From Olsenella sp. Marseille-P4559 (GTDB lineage Bacteria > Actinomycetota > Coriobacteriia > Coriobacteriales > Atopobiaceae), in the NCBI RefSeq assembly GCF_900605015.1, contig NZ_LR027573.1:570744-634743 (forward strand): a stretch of DNA of 64,000 bases, read 5' to 3'. Shown here piece after piece: positions 1-8,268 of this stretch (positions are counted from its first letter, which is position 1; every line of letters starts with the position of its first letter). A program made the position numbers and the translations under genes. The notes beneath the pieces are model-generated. The model did not search any database, had not been told where the DNA came from, and was given only the letters and a program-made list of their open reading frames with translations.

Positions 1-985
1 AGAAGATGGGCACATTGTTGCGCCAGTTCTTGCGCACCTTGTCATACATCCCCGCGCGCTGTTCCGCCGTGGCGAGAAGCTCCACCGGAGCGCCCAGGCC
101 CACAGGCATGTACGTGAAGATCCATGCGAACAGCACGCCCTTGTCGACAAGGAGCTGGATGTACTCGTCGCTGGTAATGGAGTCGTAGTTCTCGCTGGTG
201 TAGCACATGGAGGCGCCAAAGGGGAGCTTGCGCTCGCGGAGAATGTCCATGGCACGCGTGACCTTCTCGAACGTACCTTTGCCGCGCCGGGAGTCGGTGG
301 CCTCCTCAAAGCCCTCGATGGAAAACGCGGGCATGAAGTTCTTTACGCGCAGCATCTCGTCGGCAAACGCCTCATCCACGAGCGTTCCGTTGGTAAACGC
401 CGAGAAGAAGCAATCCGGATGGTTCTCGCACAGGCGGATGAGGTCGTGCTTGCGCACCATGGGCTCGCCGCCAGTGAAGAGGTAGATGTAGGTGCCCAGC
501 GCTTTGCCCTGCGTGATGATGGAGTCGAGCTCCTCAAACGTGAGGTCCTTGTGGTTGGCGCTAGTGTAGTTGGCTGCCCAGCAGCCATTGCAGTGCAGGT
601 TGCAGCGGGTAGTGGGGTCCATGAGGATGGCCCACGGGCAGTTGCAGCCCTCGGTGTCGTTGACCTCGCGCTGGCGTGCGCCGCCAATGGTCACGGAGTT
701 CACGAAGAAGTTATGCGCAAAGGTTTTGACGACGTCCCTGTCAACATTGTTGATGATGTTGTCGACCAGATGACGCCAGTTGTTAGTGGGGTCTTTCATG
801 TAACCCATGACCATGTTGAAGAGCTTGAGCTGGGCATCGTTGATGGAGTCACCAGAGCCGGCAAACTTGTTGATGAGAGACTCTACCTTGGGTAAGTTGC
901 CGTCGAAGTCATCGTAGAGCATGTTGACTCCCTGGTCGACGGCAACACCGATGGCCTTGGCCTTGATGGAGGTGAACGCGGACAT
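1..985 (-). CDS. radical SAM protein, 3' end cut off by window edge
   Basis: A radical S-adenosylmethionine enzyme of unknown substrate. About 328 residues are visible, starting with MSAFTSIKAK. The Fe-S cluster motif CNLHCNGC lies near residue 127 and is followed by an aromatic-rich stretch and a TGGEP motif, the usual SAM-binding strand. The roughly 115 residues before the cluster motif are helical and unlike the short N-termini of minimal family members. The start ATG is at 983-985, preceded on the minus strand by a purine-rich AGGAGAAGGAGAG ribosome site. The C-terminus, where a SPASM or auxiliary-cluster domain could lie, is outside the window, so subfamily and reaction cannot be assigned. 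Family assignment is secure; function is not. Confidence 0.85.
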   Translation of the reverse strand, partial: MSAFTSIKAKAIGVAVDQGVNMLYDDFDGNLPKVESLINKFAGSGDSINDAQLKLFNMVMGYMKDPTNNWRHLVDNIINNVDRDVVKTFAHNFFVNSVTIGGARQREVNDTEGCNCPWAILMDPTTRCNLHCNGCWAANYTSANHKDLTFEELDSIITQGKALGTYIYLFTGGEPMVRKHDLIRLCENHPDCFFSAFTNGTLVDEAFADEMLRVKNFMPAFSIEGFEEATDSRRGKGTFEKVTRAMDILRERKLPFGASMCYTSENYDSITSDEYIQLLVDKGVLFAWIFTYMPVGLGAPVELLATAEQRAGMYDKVRKNWRNNVPIF

Positions 986-1178
986 GGGCCTCTCCTTCTC
1001 CTGCGGGTTCTACGGGCAACCACCTCAAGGCAACTATCGGAATGCCTGACGCCGCGTGAAGCCGTGGTTCCCATCGCATAGAGAGTATCATCCCCCAAGC
1101 CGTGCGAGATGAGTCCGCTTTTTGAAATACGTTCAAATCTAGTAGGTGAGTGGCAGCCGCGATGGCACAGCGATGCAC

Positions 1179-1211
1179 AAAAGGAGGTGTCCCGGCCGAA
1201 ACCGGGGCACC
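1179..1211 (-). terminator. intrinsic terminator downstream of hsp20
   Basis: A 10-bp stem (arms 1186-1195 and 1202-1211, one G-U pair) around a CCGAAA loop is followed on the minus strand by CCTTTT. It sits about 40 bp after the hsp20 stop codon and before the radical SAM gene, so it probably separates the two transcripts. Confidence 0.75.
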
Positions 1212-1249
1212 TTACGCGTTGCGTGTTGTAAGGGGCAAACGCATCGCTG

Positions 1250-1678
1250 TTAGTCGATGGCAACCTTCGTGACGTTGGCCTTCTCGGCCTGCTTGGGAAC
1301 ATTGATGGTGAGGACGCCGCCATCCATCTTGGCCGTGAGACCCTCAGTCGCGGCATCCTTCAGATACACGCCACGGCTTGCCTGCCACTCAGAGGTTTCC
1401 TTCTGCAGGTAGTTCTTGTTCTCCTCCTCGTCGGACTCTTTCTTGTCCACGCTAATGGAAAGCCTGCCCTCGTTGAGCTCGACGTCTACCTCGTCCTTCT
1501 TAACACCCGGGAGCTCCGCAGTCACAATGTACTTGTCACCCGCGTCCTCGACGTTCATCTTGAAGGCATCATCGGCGTTAATCGCTGCGAGAGGAGCGAA
1601 GAAGTCGTCGAAGGCTCCAAACGGCCATGCCCTGCGAAGTGCCTTCTCGTAATCACTATAAGGAATCATGCCAGCCAT
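1250..1678 (-). CDS. Hsp20/alpha-crystallin small heat-shock protein
   Basis: An ATP-independent holdase chaperone that binds unfolding proteins in the cytoplasm. The 142-residue product has the alpha-crystallin domain from about residue 38 to the end: AELPGVKKDEVDVEL is the typical early strand, and GVLTINVPK is the conserved G-x-L hallmark near the C-terminus. Length is normal for the family. The ATG at 1676-1678 is chosen because AGAAGGAG lies 8 nt upstream; a GTG three codons earlier overlaps that ribosome site. The gene stands alone between a terminator and a putative operator/promoter. No CIRCE element is visible upstream, so control by HrcA is not indicated. Confidence 0.93.
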   Translation of the reverse strand: MAGMIPYSDYEKALRRAWPFGAFDDFFAPLAAINADDAFKMNVEDAGDKYIVTAELPGVKKDEVDVELNEGRLSISVDKKESDEEENKNYLQKETSEWQASRGVYLKDAATEGLTAKMDGGVLTINVPKQAEKANVTKVAID

Positions 1679-1735
1679 CGTTACCACTCCTTCTATGTGG
1701 TGGAAGCCCCTTCTTTGGGCTTCTTTGGGTCCATT

Positions 1736-1770
1736 CTTGTATGTTCCCCACTATGGTTTCTTTATACAAG
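1736..1770 (-). promoter_or_regulatory. putative hsp20 promoter/operator with inverted repeat
   Basis: A perfect 7-bp inverted repeat, CTTGTAT (1736-1742) and ATACAAG (1764-1770), with centres 28 bp apart, lies about 60 bp upstream of hsp20. On the minus strand the distal arm overlaps a TATAAA-like -10 with a weak TTAGAA -35. Stress-regulator binding is inferred from position only; the motif does not match the CIRCE or HAIR consensus. Confidence 0.35.
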
Positions 1771-1980
1771 CAATCTAAGGTTTTCTAAGTTTACTACGCT
1801 TGGATATTGAGTTCGGCTGCAGGTAGGGCTGCGCGATGCGCACCGTTGATGACGGAGGGGCGCTTTTGTACGTAGTTGCTGCGGGAACGAGCTCCGCAAT
1901 GTCATTTCAGCGCCGAAGGGGTCTTGTGATGGCTGCGCAAACGCAGGCTCCGGCGTCAAACCGACGCCGGAACTGGCAAA

Positions 1981-3104
1981 ATGACAACAACCGACAGCGG
2001 ATTAACGCGGCCATTGCGGATTTCCGTTCGCCTCGGCGAGCACCTCGGCGATGGCCTCCGCCGGTTTCTTCCAGCCCAGCACTCGCCTCGCTTTTCTCTC
2101 GACCAAGACTTGCAGGCAATGCTCTTCCCCGGCTACTGCCAGTTCTCAAAGTCTCTCATGGCTGCCCTGGCAACGGCCGCAAGCATAGCCCCCTTCGCCA
2201 TATGGGACTGGACACCGTTGGCCTCGTGGCGGCGGCAATCGCCACGCTGGTTCACCGCATACGCCACCGCAAGCGCTTTCTCCCCTGGCTCTCGATGGTA
2301 GCTCTGACCATAGCAGTAACCGCGTTTCTCGGCACCGCCGGATGGGCGCTCAACCACTACGCGCCGGAACTCTCCCGAGACCTTGGCCTTGAAAGCTCAG
2401 CACAGCGAGGGCCAGCTGGCAAGCGTCACCGCGTACTATCTGGGCCAAGCCGCCAGCCGCGCGTCACTGGTTCCGCGCGAGGAGGACGGTACTCCCCCAA
2501 CAGGACTCCTACGAGCTCGCAAGCATTGCCGAAGTGTCGTATATCCCGCTCGCCCAGCGCTATGAGGTCTTCTCGGGAAGCACTGCACCCATAAAGTCGC
2601 ACCTGCTTTTTGACGAGCCCCTGCTCTACAGCGGCCACACAGGTATCTTCTTGACACTGCAGAATCCAGCGTACCGCTCAAAACCGCGACCGCCGAGCTG
2701 CCCTTCACGATGTGCCACGAGGCAGCCCACCGCCTGGGCACTGCCAACGAAGGGGAGGCGAACCTCTCGGCCTTTCTCGCCTGCTCTTGTAGCGATGACG
2801 TGCGCCTCTCGTACTCTGGCTGCTACTCCGCTTTCAACCACTGCGTAAACGCCCTGCTGGCAGAGAACCCCAAGCGTGCCCAGCGGGTGGTCTCAGAGGC
2901 TCCCGCGGGCGAGGACGGCTCAGGCGTTGAGCTTGTACTGCAAGACCGAACAGCCGCACGGCAGCACTACCAGGCCTACAAGGGCCCCTTTGAAGACGTG
3001 GGCACCACGGCCAACGACACCTACCTCAGGAGCTTTGGCGAAAAGGATGGGGCTCCTCATACGGCCTGGTGGTGGACTACCTGCTTGCCTGGTTGGACGC
3101 GTAG
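1981..3104 (+). pseudogene. DUF3810-type zinc metalloprotease, multiply frameshifted
   Basis: Remnant of a DUF3810 family membrane protein. The protein can be pieced together from three reading frames with about five shifts, near 2200, 2390, 2490, 2645 and 3050. Recognisable parts in order: an N-terminal segment with IAPFAIWDW, a transmembrane helix (WLSMVALTIAVTAFLGTAGW), the LNHYAPEL segment, a soluble stretch ending LLYSGHTG, and the catalytic-type zinc motif CHEAAHRLG followed by EGEANLSAFLAC. The original tail YGLVVDYLLAWLDA and its TAG stop (3102-3104) are intact in the last frame. An ATG at 1981 is the likely old start. The pseudogene overlaps the end of the convergent amylase gene by 28 bp. 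Recurrent sequencing error is the alternative, but five independent shifts favour real decay. Confidence 0.8.
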
Positions 3105-4696
3105 CGATCGGCATCCCGCTTGATGCGGTCTGCCTCGCGCTTCTCCCCTGCACTCGGAACCGGCAGATGCGAGCTCAAGTCTGCGGGGGCATCCTGGCCG
3201 TACCGCACGATGTCGTTCTCGAGAACGCCAGCCGTATCCTCGGGCAGATATGCCGAGAGGCTCCCCCCGTTGCAGACGAACTCTGCGCAGCCATCGTCGC
3301 CCACGCAGGTATCAGACTCTCCGCCAAGAACGGAAACCCACCGCTCGCCGGCATGGCGAGCGCCCACGTACATGCGCTTTGAGCCGCCCTCGCGATCGGT
3401 AAGCACGCAGGCAACACCAGAGCCGCCATGGCGCCCGTCACCCTCGCGTGCCCAACCAATAACGTCCGGGTCGTCCAGGTAGTCGTGCTGTGGGCCGTAG
3501 GCAAAGCGACGGCGAAGCTCCATGAGGAGAGGCAGCTCGCGAACGGCGGGGATGTTGCCGTCATTAGGCATGCCAAAGAGGTCACCGTAAAAGACGCAAG
3601 GGTAGCCCGCCTCGCGCAGCAGGATGAGCGCGTACGCCGAGGGCTTAAACCAGCTCTGGACAAAGGACTGAAGCGCCTGGCCAGGCTGGGTGTCATGGTT
3701 TTCAACAAAGGTAACGGCACGCATTGGGTCTGACCCCACAAGGGTCCCATCGAAGAGATGGCGCAGGTCAACGTTGCCAAAGGAGCAGGACGCCTCGTAG
3801 AGGTGGTAGTGAAGGGGCACGTCAAAGAGGCTCATGGCACGCTCGGCACCTAGGTAGGCCTTGAGTTCTCCCAGGTCGGGCGACCAGTACTCCCCCACCG
3901 TGAAAAGCTCCTTGCCAAACTCCTGCCTAAGCGCAGGAAGCCAGCGGAGAAAGAACTGCCGGCCCATATGCTTGAGCGCGTCGAGCCTGAAGCCGTCAAG
4001 GTTGCAGGTTGAGAGGTACCATTCGCCCCAGCGCAGGAGCTCGTCATAGACAGGCTGGTACATCTCGTCCACATCGCAGCCCATGAGATAGTCATAGTTG
4101 CCGTTGTCGTGATGATCGACCTGCTCGCTCCAGTGTTTGCCGTCAAAGAGGTAAATCGCATTTGTGTGGGTGGCCTCGTCATAGTCGACCCCGTGAAAGC
4201 AGGTCCAGTTCCACTTGAAGCCAGAATACGTGTCACCGCGCCCCGGAAAGTCGAAGCGCGTCCAAGCGGTAATGTCACGCGGGGCCGATGTGGGCTGCTC
4301 GCGGTTGTACGATGCCATCTCTGTTGCGCGCACGCGCTCAGTGCCATCGGCGCCCATGCGGTGGTCGAGAACCACGTCGGCGAGAACCTCCATGCCCGCC
4401 GCGTGCAGGGCGTCTATCGCGGCAAGGTACTCTTCCTTCGTACCATACTTCGTGCGCACGGAGCCCTTCTGGTCAAACTCTCCTAGATCGTACGTGTCAT
4501 ACACGCCATAGCCAACATCGTCTACCCCAGCCATCCCCTTGTAGGCAGGCGGCAGCCATACGGCAGTTATTCCGTTGTCGGCAAAGAGCCGGGCGTCTTC
4601 TGCCAGCCGACGCCAGTGCCTGCCATCTGCGTCTAGGTACCAGGAGAAGCCTTGGAGCATCGTACCGTTCACGCGCACGCCCCCATCAAAATCCAA
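3077..4696 (-). CDS. cytoplasmic alpha-amylase (GH13)
   Basis: Hydrolyses internal alpha-1,4 bonds of glycogen, starch or maltodextrin. About 539 residues with no signal peptide indicate an intracellular enzyme of the Bacillus-liquefying-amylase type (GH13_5-like). The N-terminus VNGTMLQGFSWYLDADGRHW and AVWLPPAYKG are typical. The nucleophile Asp is in GFRLDALKHM, the acid/base Glu in TVGEYWSP, and the transition-state Asp in FVENHDTQPG. The start is uncertain: the reading frame opens with TTG at 4696, but two GTG codons about 7-9 codons downstream are alternatives that still precede the first conserved strand. The 3' end overlaps the convergent pseudogene. No glycogen or maltose operon partners are adjacent. 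Confidence 0.93.
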   Translation of the reverse strand: MDFDGGVRVNGTMLQGFSWYLDADGRHWRRLAEDARLFADNGITAVWLPPAYKGMAGVDDVGYGVYDTYDLGEFDQKGSVRTKYGTKEEYLAAIDALHAAGMEVLADVVLDHRMGADGTERVRATEMASYNREQPTSAPRDITAWTRFDFPGRGDTYSGFKWNWTCFHGVDYDEATHTNAIYLFDGKHWSEQVDHHDNGNYDYLMGCDVDEMYQPVYDELLRWGEWYLSTCNLDGFRLDALKHMGRQFFLRWLPALRQEFGKELFTVGEYWSPDLGELKAYLGAERAMSLFDVPLHYHLYEASCSFGNVDLRHLFDGTLVGSDPMRAVTFVENHDTQPGQALQSFVQSWFKPSAYALILLREAGYPCVFYGDLFGMPNDGNIPAVRELPLLMELRRRFAYGPQHDYLDDPDVIGWAREGDGRHGGSGVACVLTDREGGSKRMYVGARHAGERWVSVLGGESDTCVGDDGCAEFVCNGGSLSAYLPEDTAGVLENDIVRYGQDAPADLSSHLPVPSAGEKREADRIKRDADRYASNQASR

Positions 4697-4711
4697 ATGA
4701 TAATCATGCCC

Positions 4712-4972
4712 TCATCCTACACGCGTGGGGTGCGCGCAAGCCGCAACGGCGACAACAATTGCCAAGAGAATGGCAGGCGCAAATCCAATGAGCCCAAGAA
4801 CGAGCGACGCGGCGAAGAGCCACCAAAACGCCCGAAGCCCCGCGCCAATCACCCATCCCAGGGCACGGAAGATGCCCACAACAAGGGCAAAGACCAGCCA
4901 GACCGCCAGCACGGCGAGCATGACCGGCGCCAAGACAACGGCAAGGGCTGATGCGAGAAGCAACATAATCAT
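4712..4972 (-). CDS. small multi-helix membrane protein
   Basis: An 86-residue, very hydrophobic protein of unknown function starting MIMLLLASALAVV. It has two long hydrophobic segments (about residues 3-30 and 45-75) linked by an Arg/Trp-containing loop. The ATG at 4970-4972 is preferred because GGGAAGG precedes it at normal spacing; an upstream in-frame start would add a non-hydrophobic leader without a clear ribosome site. It lies 15 bp upstream of the amylase start and in the same orientation, so the two may be co-transcribed. I recognise no named family. Confidence 0.6.
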   Translation of the reverse strand: MIMLLLASALAVVLAPVMLAVLAVWLVFALVVGIFRALGWVIGAGLRAFWWLFAASLVLGLIGFAPAILLAIVVAVAACAHPTRVG

Positions 4973-5125
4973 GAGAACCTTCCCTTCGGGCGCGCGCAGA
5001 TGCGCCGCAGCCAAATCGTACCCCATTCGCTCACCCGACTAGCGTTATGCGTGCGGTTCACGTGGTCTTTGCATCGGCCAGAGCCACCGGCAAGCCGGCA
5101 GGAGAGACCGTTGCCCGTACTTCTC

Positions 5126-5163
5126 GTAACATACTTGAAACAATATTGCCGACGTGTTACAAA
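5126..5163 (+). promoter_or_regulatory. sigma-A-like promoter with overlapping inverted repeat
   Basis: TTGAAA (5135-5140), a 17-nt spacer and TACAAA (5158-5163) form a good housekeeping promoter about 50 bp upstream of the small gene at 5212. A GTAACA/TGTTAC inverted repeat (5126-5131, 5155-5160) overlaps both elements and could be an operator. Confidence 0.5.
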
Positions 5164-5211
5164 AGAGGTGCAAAGTTGAAGGCCGCTCAAGAAAGTCGCA
5201 GGTGACGGCAT

Positions 5212-5397
5212 ATGCCCATCATTTCCACATCCAGCCCGCCCATCATCCTAACCGTGTTCCTCATCATGCTTGCGCTGCTCTTTGGTACCGTGCTCGCAGC
5301 GGCAGCGGCGCAGGTAATCGTGAACAAGGTTCGTGGCCAGCGTGGCCCGCAGGAGAATGTGACCACCTACCCAACCATGCTCTATCCGCGCTTCTAG
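5212..5397 (+). CDS. small single-span membrane protein
   Basis: A 61-residue protein of unknown function. One hydrophobic helix covers about residues 9-36 (ILTVFLIMLALLFGTVLAA), followed by a short basic, polar tail ending TMLYPRF. Support for it being real comes from its own promoter, an AGGTGA ribosome site 6 nt before the ATG, and an intrinsic terminator about 55 bp after its stop. No family is recognised; small single-span proteins of this sort often modulate larger membrane complexes, but nothing here shows that. Confidence 0.6.
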   Translation: MPIISTSSPPIILTVFLIMLALLFGTVLAAAAAQVIVNKVRGQRGPQENVTTYPTMLYPRF

Positions 5398-5453
5398 GCG
5401 CCGGCGAGAAGCGCAGGCGAGAGCGCTGGCACCAAGCGCATGGGAGGCTCGCG

Positions 5454-5484
5454 ACGGCCTGGGCGGAAACCCCGCCCGGGCCGT
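5454..5484 (+). terminator. strong hairpin between convergent genes
   Basis: A 13-bp GC-rich stem with one U-G pair (arms 5454-5466 and 5472-5484) lies between the small membrane protein gene and the convergent coaX gene. The T tail on the plus side is weak (CGTTGTGT), so it may act in both directions. Confidence 0.6.
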
Positions 5485-5525
5485 CGTTGTGTATGGTGCA
5501 GCCGAACAGTTTGCGGTCCGCAGCG

Positions 5526-6407
5526 CTAGCCGCGCCGGTTCGCTCCAAGCCGCAGCTGGTGAAGCCCGCGCAGCGTGAGCGTCTCGTCCACCTTGGCGGC
5601 ATGGGCCATGAGCGGCGCCACGCGACTGGCGCTGCTGCCTGTAAGAACGACGCGGGCCTCTCCACCAAGCTCTTCGAATACGCGGCTGAGAAGGCCGTCC
5701 ACGCGGGCAGTCTCGCCAAAGACCACGCCAGACTGCATGGCCTCGCGCGTGGAGCGCCCGATAGCCTCCTTCGGCGCCTGCAGCTCGATGACGGGCAGCC
5801 GGGCGGCCGCATGGGAGAGCGCCCGTGCCCCAAGTGCGAGGCCCGGCGCAATGATGCCACCGAGAAAGACACCTTCGGCATCGATTACCTCGATGTTCAC
5901 GGTTGTCCCAAAGTCCACTACAACAACGGGCGAGCCATATGCGGATTTGGCTGCCACAACGTCGGCTATGCGGTCGGGGCCAATCTCGGCGGGGTCTCGG
6001 TAGCGCATGCGTAAGCCGGTCTTGAGGCCCGGCCCCACCACAATGGGGCGCGTATGACAGGCCGTGGCAAGCGCTGCCGACCACGCCTCGGTAAGCGGCG
6101 GCACCACACACGAGAGGACTGCGTCAAGCGGCGGCTCGGCGGCTGTCGCGCGCTCCGACGAGAGCGAGCGCTGCCCGGCCACGTCACGCGCAAGCACGCC
6201 CAGGACCTGCGCCACCTGCATGCGGGCCTCATCGGCCGTGATCCTTGCGGGCGTGGTGAGCTCCCAGGTCCCCAGCGGCTCGTCCGCCTCGCCAGCATCT
6301 GCCGAGAAAAGGCCAAAGCCGGTGGAGGTGTTTCCCACGTCTACGGCCAGGACGCAGTGCCCCTCGCCGACAGGCACTGACCGCTCGGCCTGCTCGCCCT
6401 TTGCCAT
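5526..6407 (-). CDS. coaX: type III pantothenate kinase
   Basis: Phosphorylates pantothenate in the first step of coenzyme A synthesis, in the cytoplasm. The 293-residue product has the ASKHA-fold landmarks of CoaX: AVDVGNTST near residue 18 (phosphate 1 loop), GPDRIADVVAAK near 140, VVVVDFGTTVN near 155 (phosphate 2) and GGIIAPGLALGARAL near 175. The adenosine-site motif reads VLTGSSAS rather than the usual TGG. The ATG at 6405-6407 is chosen because GAGGGGAGT precedes it. An open frame continues far upstream but runs into the divergent transporter gene and has no family similarity. The N-terminus is about 15 residues longer than minimal family members. Confidence 0.93.
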   Translation of the reverse strand: MAKGEQAERSVPVGEGHCVLAVDVGNTSTGFGLFSADAGEADEPLGTWELTTPARITADEARMQVAQVLGVLARDVAGQRSLSSERATAAEPPLDAVLSCVVPPLTEAWSAALATACHTRPIVVGPGLKTGLRMRYRDPAEIGPDRIADVVAAKSAYGSPVVVVDFGTTVNIEVIDAEGVFLGGIIAPGLALGARALSHAAARLPVIELQAPKEAIGRSTREAMQSGVVFGETARVDGLLSRVFEELGGEARVVLTGSSASRVAPLMAHAAKVDETLTLRGLHQLRLGANRRG

Positions 6408-6557
6408 GCGTACTCCCCTCGACGCTGACGGATCGCCCCTTTCGCTATACTCTACCAAGTCCGCGCGCTGGTCCGGCGCATGGGCATAGGTAACCCGACT
6501 CCTCGGCCTGCATTCGCCGGCCGCCAGGGGGAGCGGATATACGCAAAGGAGAGCAAC

Positions 6558-8267
6558 ATGGGCGATTCTTCCGGCCACGCCACGTGGCGTGGACAGCTGA
6601 CGGCGCGTGGCGTCGTCATTGGCTGCATTGGCTGCGTCGTTATCACCGCATCCTCGGCATACACGGCGCTCAAACTCGGTGCGCTTCCGTGGCCGATTGT
6701 GTTCGCAGCCATAGTTTCGCTCTTCTTCCTCAAGCTTCTTGGAGACGCCAGCCTCAACGAGGCCAACGTCACGCATACCATCATGTCCGCAGGTGCCATG
6801 GTCGCAGGCGGGCTTGCTTTCACCATCCCTGGCGCCTGGATGCTCGGGTACGCCGGCGAAGTGGGGTTTGTTCAGATGCTTGCTGTGGCCCTTGCCGGCA
6901 CGGGACTGGGCCTCGTAGCCACCGCTATCATCCACCGGCACTTCATCGTTGATGTAAACCTCGAGTTCCCCATGGGGGCCTCCGCGGCGCAGACCCTGCG
7001 CGCGACCGAGGCCGGCGGCAGGACCGGACGACACCTCTTCGCCTCGATGGGGCTTGCCGGTATTTATGCCGTGCTGCGCGACGCCCTCGGCGCGGTGCCC
7101 TCCATGCTGGCGACGCTCCCCATCCCCGGTGTGAGCTTTGGCATCTACAATTCGCCGATGATGGTCTCGGTGGGCTTCCTTGTGGGTGGCGCTGCCGTGG
7201 CCTGGTGGTTTGCGGGGGCTCTTCTCGCCAACTTTGGCGTTGTGGTGGCGGGCAGTGCCGCTGGGCTTTGGGAAGTTGGCGCAGCGCAGGGCATCGTGAA
7301 GAGCCTGGGCATGGGACTCATGATGGGCGCTGGCCTGGCCGTGGTGGCAAAGGACATCCTGCCGCAGCTTGCGGGCATCGTGCGTGGGGTGCGAGGCCCC
7401 TCAAGCGCCTCGGACGGCGCGGCAGGCGGTCAAGGGTCGCTCGTCACCGGCAGCGTCCGCACTGACGCCGGCACCTTCGCCGTGATTGCCGCTGCCATCG
7501 TGGTCCTCATGTGCATGGGACTCGGCCTCTCGCCGCTGGTAAGCGTTGTAGTGGTGCTTCTCGCCTTTGTGACCACCGCGATGAGCGCGCAGTCGTGCGG
7601 ACAGACGGGCATCGACCCCATGGAGATCTTTGGCCTCATCGTGCTGCTGCTTGTCTCGGCGTTTGCACAGGTACGAGACGTACAGCTCTTCTTTATTGCC
7701 GGCGTGGTGGCTGTTGCATGCGGACTTGCCGGCGACGTGATGAACGACTTCAAGGCCGGGAGCATCCTTGGCACCGACCCGCGCGCCCAGTGGCTTGGGC
7801 AGGCGATCGGTGGCGTGCTGGGGGCGGTTGTCTCCGCTGCCGTCATGATGGCGCTGGTCAGCGCCTATGGGCCCGACGCCTTTGGGCTGGGAAGGGAGTT
7901 CGTCTCGGCACAGGCGAGCGTTGTGGCCACGATGGTCTCGGGCATTCCCAGCGTTCCGGCGTTTGCCATTGGACTTGTGGCAGGCATTGGCCTCTACTGG
8001 GCGGGCCTGCCGGCCATGATGCTGGGACTTGGCGTCTACCTGCCGTTCTACATGTCGTTCACCGCTGCGTTGGGCGCTGCGCTCAAGTGGGCCATTGGCC
8101 GTGCACGCACCACTCGCAACGCGGGGCTTCCCGAGGACGAGCGTGCCGCACGCGATGCCGATGCGCAGGAGGCTGGCGTTGTTGTGGCCTCTGGCGTGCT
8201 TGGCGGCGAGTCGATCGTCGGCGTCATTGTCGCGATGGCGAGCGTCATCGCGGGCCTTGCGGGGTAG
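6558..8267 (+). CDS. OPT-family oligopeptide or metal-chelate transporter
   Basis: A 569-residue polytopic membrane protein of the oligopeptide transporter (OPT) superfamily, proton-coupled importers of peptides or metal-chelate compounds. Evidence: the N-terminal RGVVIGCIGCVVITASSAY followed by a conserved LG-rich helix, the motif EFPMGASAAQTLRATE after the first helix bundle, and about 14-16 hydrophobic segments spread through the protein. The ATG at 6558 has AAAGGAGA 5 nt upstream. It is divergent from coaX and ends 1 bp before the stop of the convergent aminotransferase pseudogene. Substrate cannot be read from the sequence. Confidence 0.88.
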   Translation: MGDSSGHATWRGQLTARGVVIGCIGCVVITASSAYTALKLGALPWPIVFAAIVSLFFLKLLGDASLNEANVTHTIMSAGAMVAGGLAFTIPGAWMLGYAGEVGFVQMLAVALAGTGLGLVATAIIHRHFIVDVNLEFPMGASAAQTLRATEAGGRTGRHLFASMGLAGIYAVLRDALGAVPSMLATLPIPGVSFGIYNSPMMVSVGFLVGGAAVAWWFAGALLANFGVVVAGSAAGLWEVGAAQGIVKSLGMGLMMGAGLAVVAKDILPQLAGIVRGVRGPSSASDGAAGGQGSLVTGSVRTDAGTFAVIAAAIVVLMCMGLGLSPLVSVVVVLLAFVTTAMSAQSCGQTGIDPMEIFGLIVLLLVSAFAQVRDVQLFFIAGVVAVACGLAGDVMNDFKAGSILGTDPRAQWLGQAIGGVLGAVVSAAVMMALVSAYGPDAFGLGREFVSAQASVVATMVSGIPSVPAFAIGLVAGIGLYWAGLPAMMLGLGVYLPFYMSFTAALGAALKWAIGRARTTRNAGLPEDERAARDADAQEAGVVVASGVLGGESIVGVIVAMASVIAGLAG

Positions 8268-8268
8268 C

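Noticed and set aside
1690..1800. CIRCE or HspR (HAIR) element before hsp20
   Set aside because: The inverted repeat CTTGTAT/ATACAAG does not match either consensus in sequence or spacing.
6408..7034. N-terminal extension of coaX into the OPT gene
   Set aside because: The frame stays open, but homology begins just after the ATG at 6407, which has a good ribosome site, and the extension would lie inside a divergent gene.
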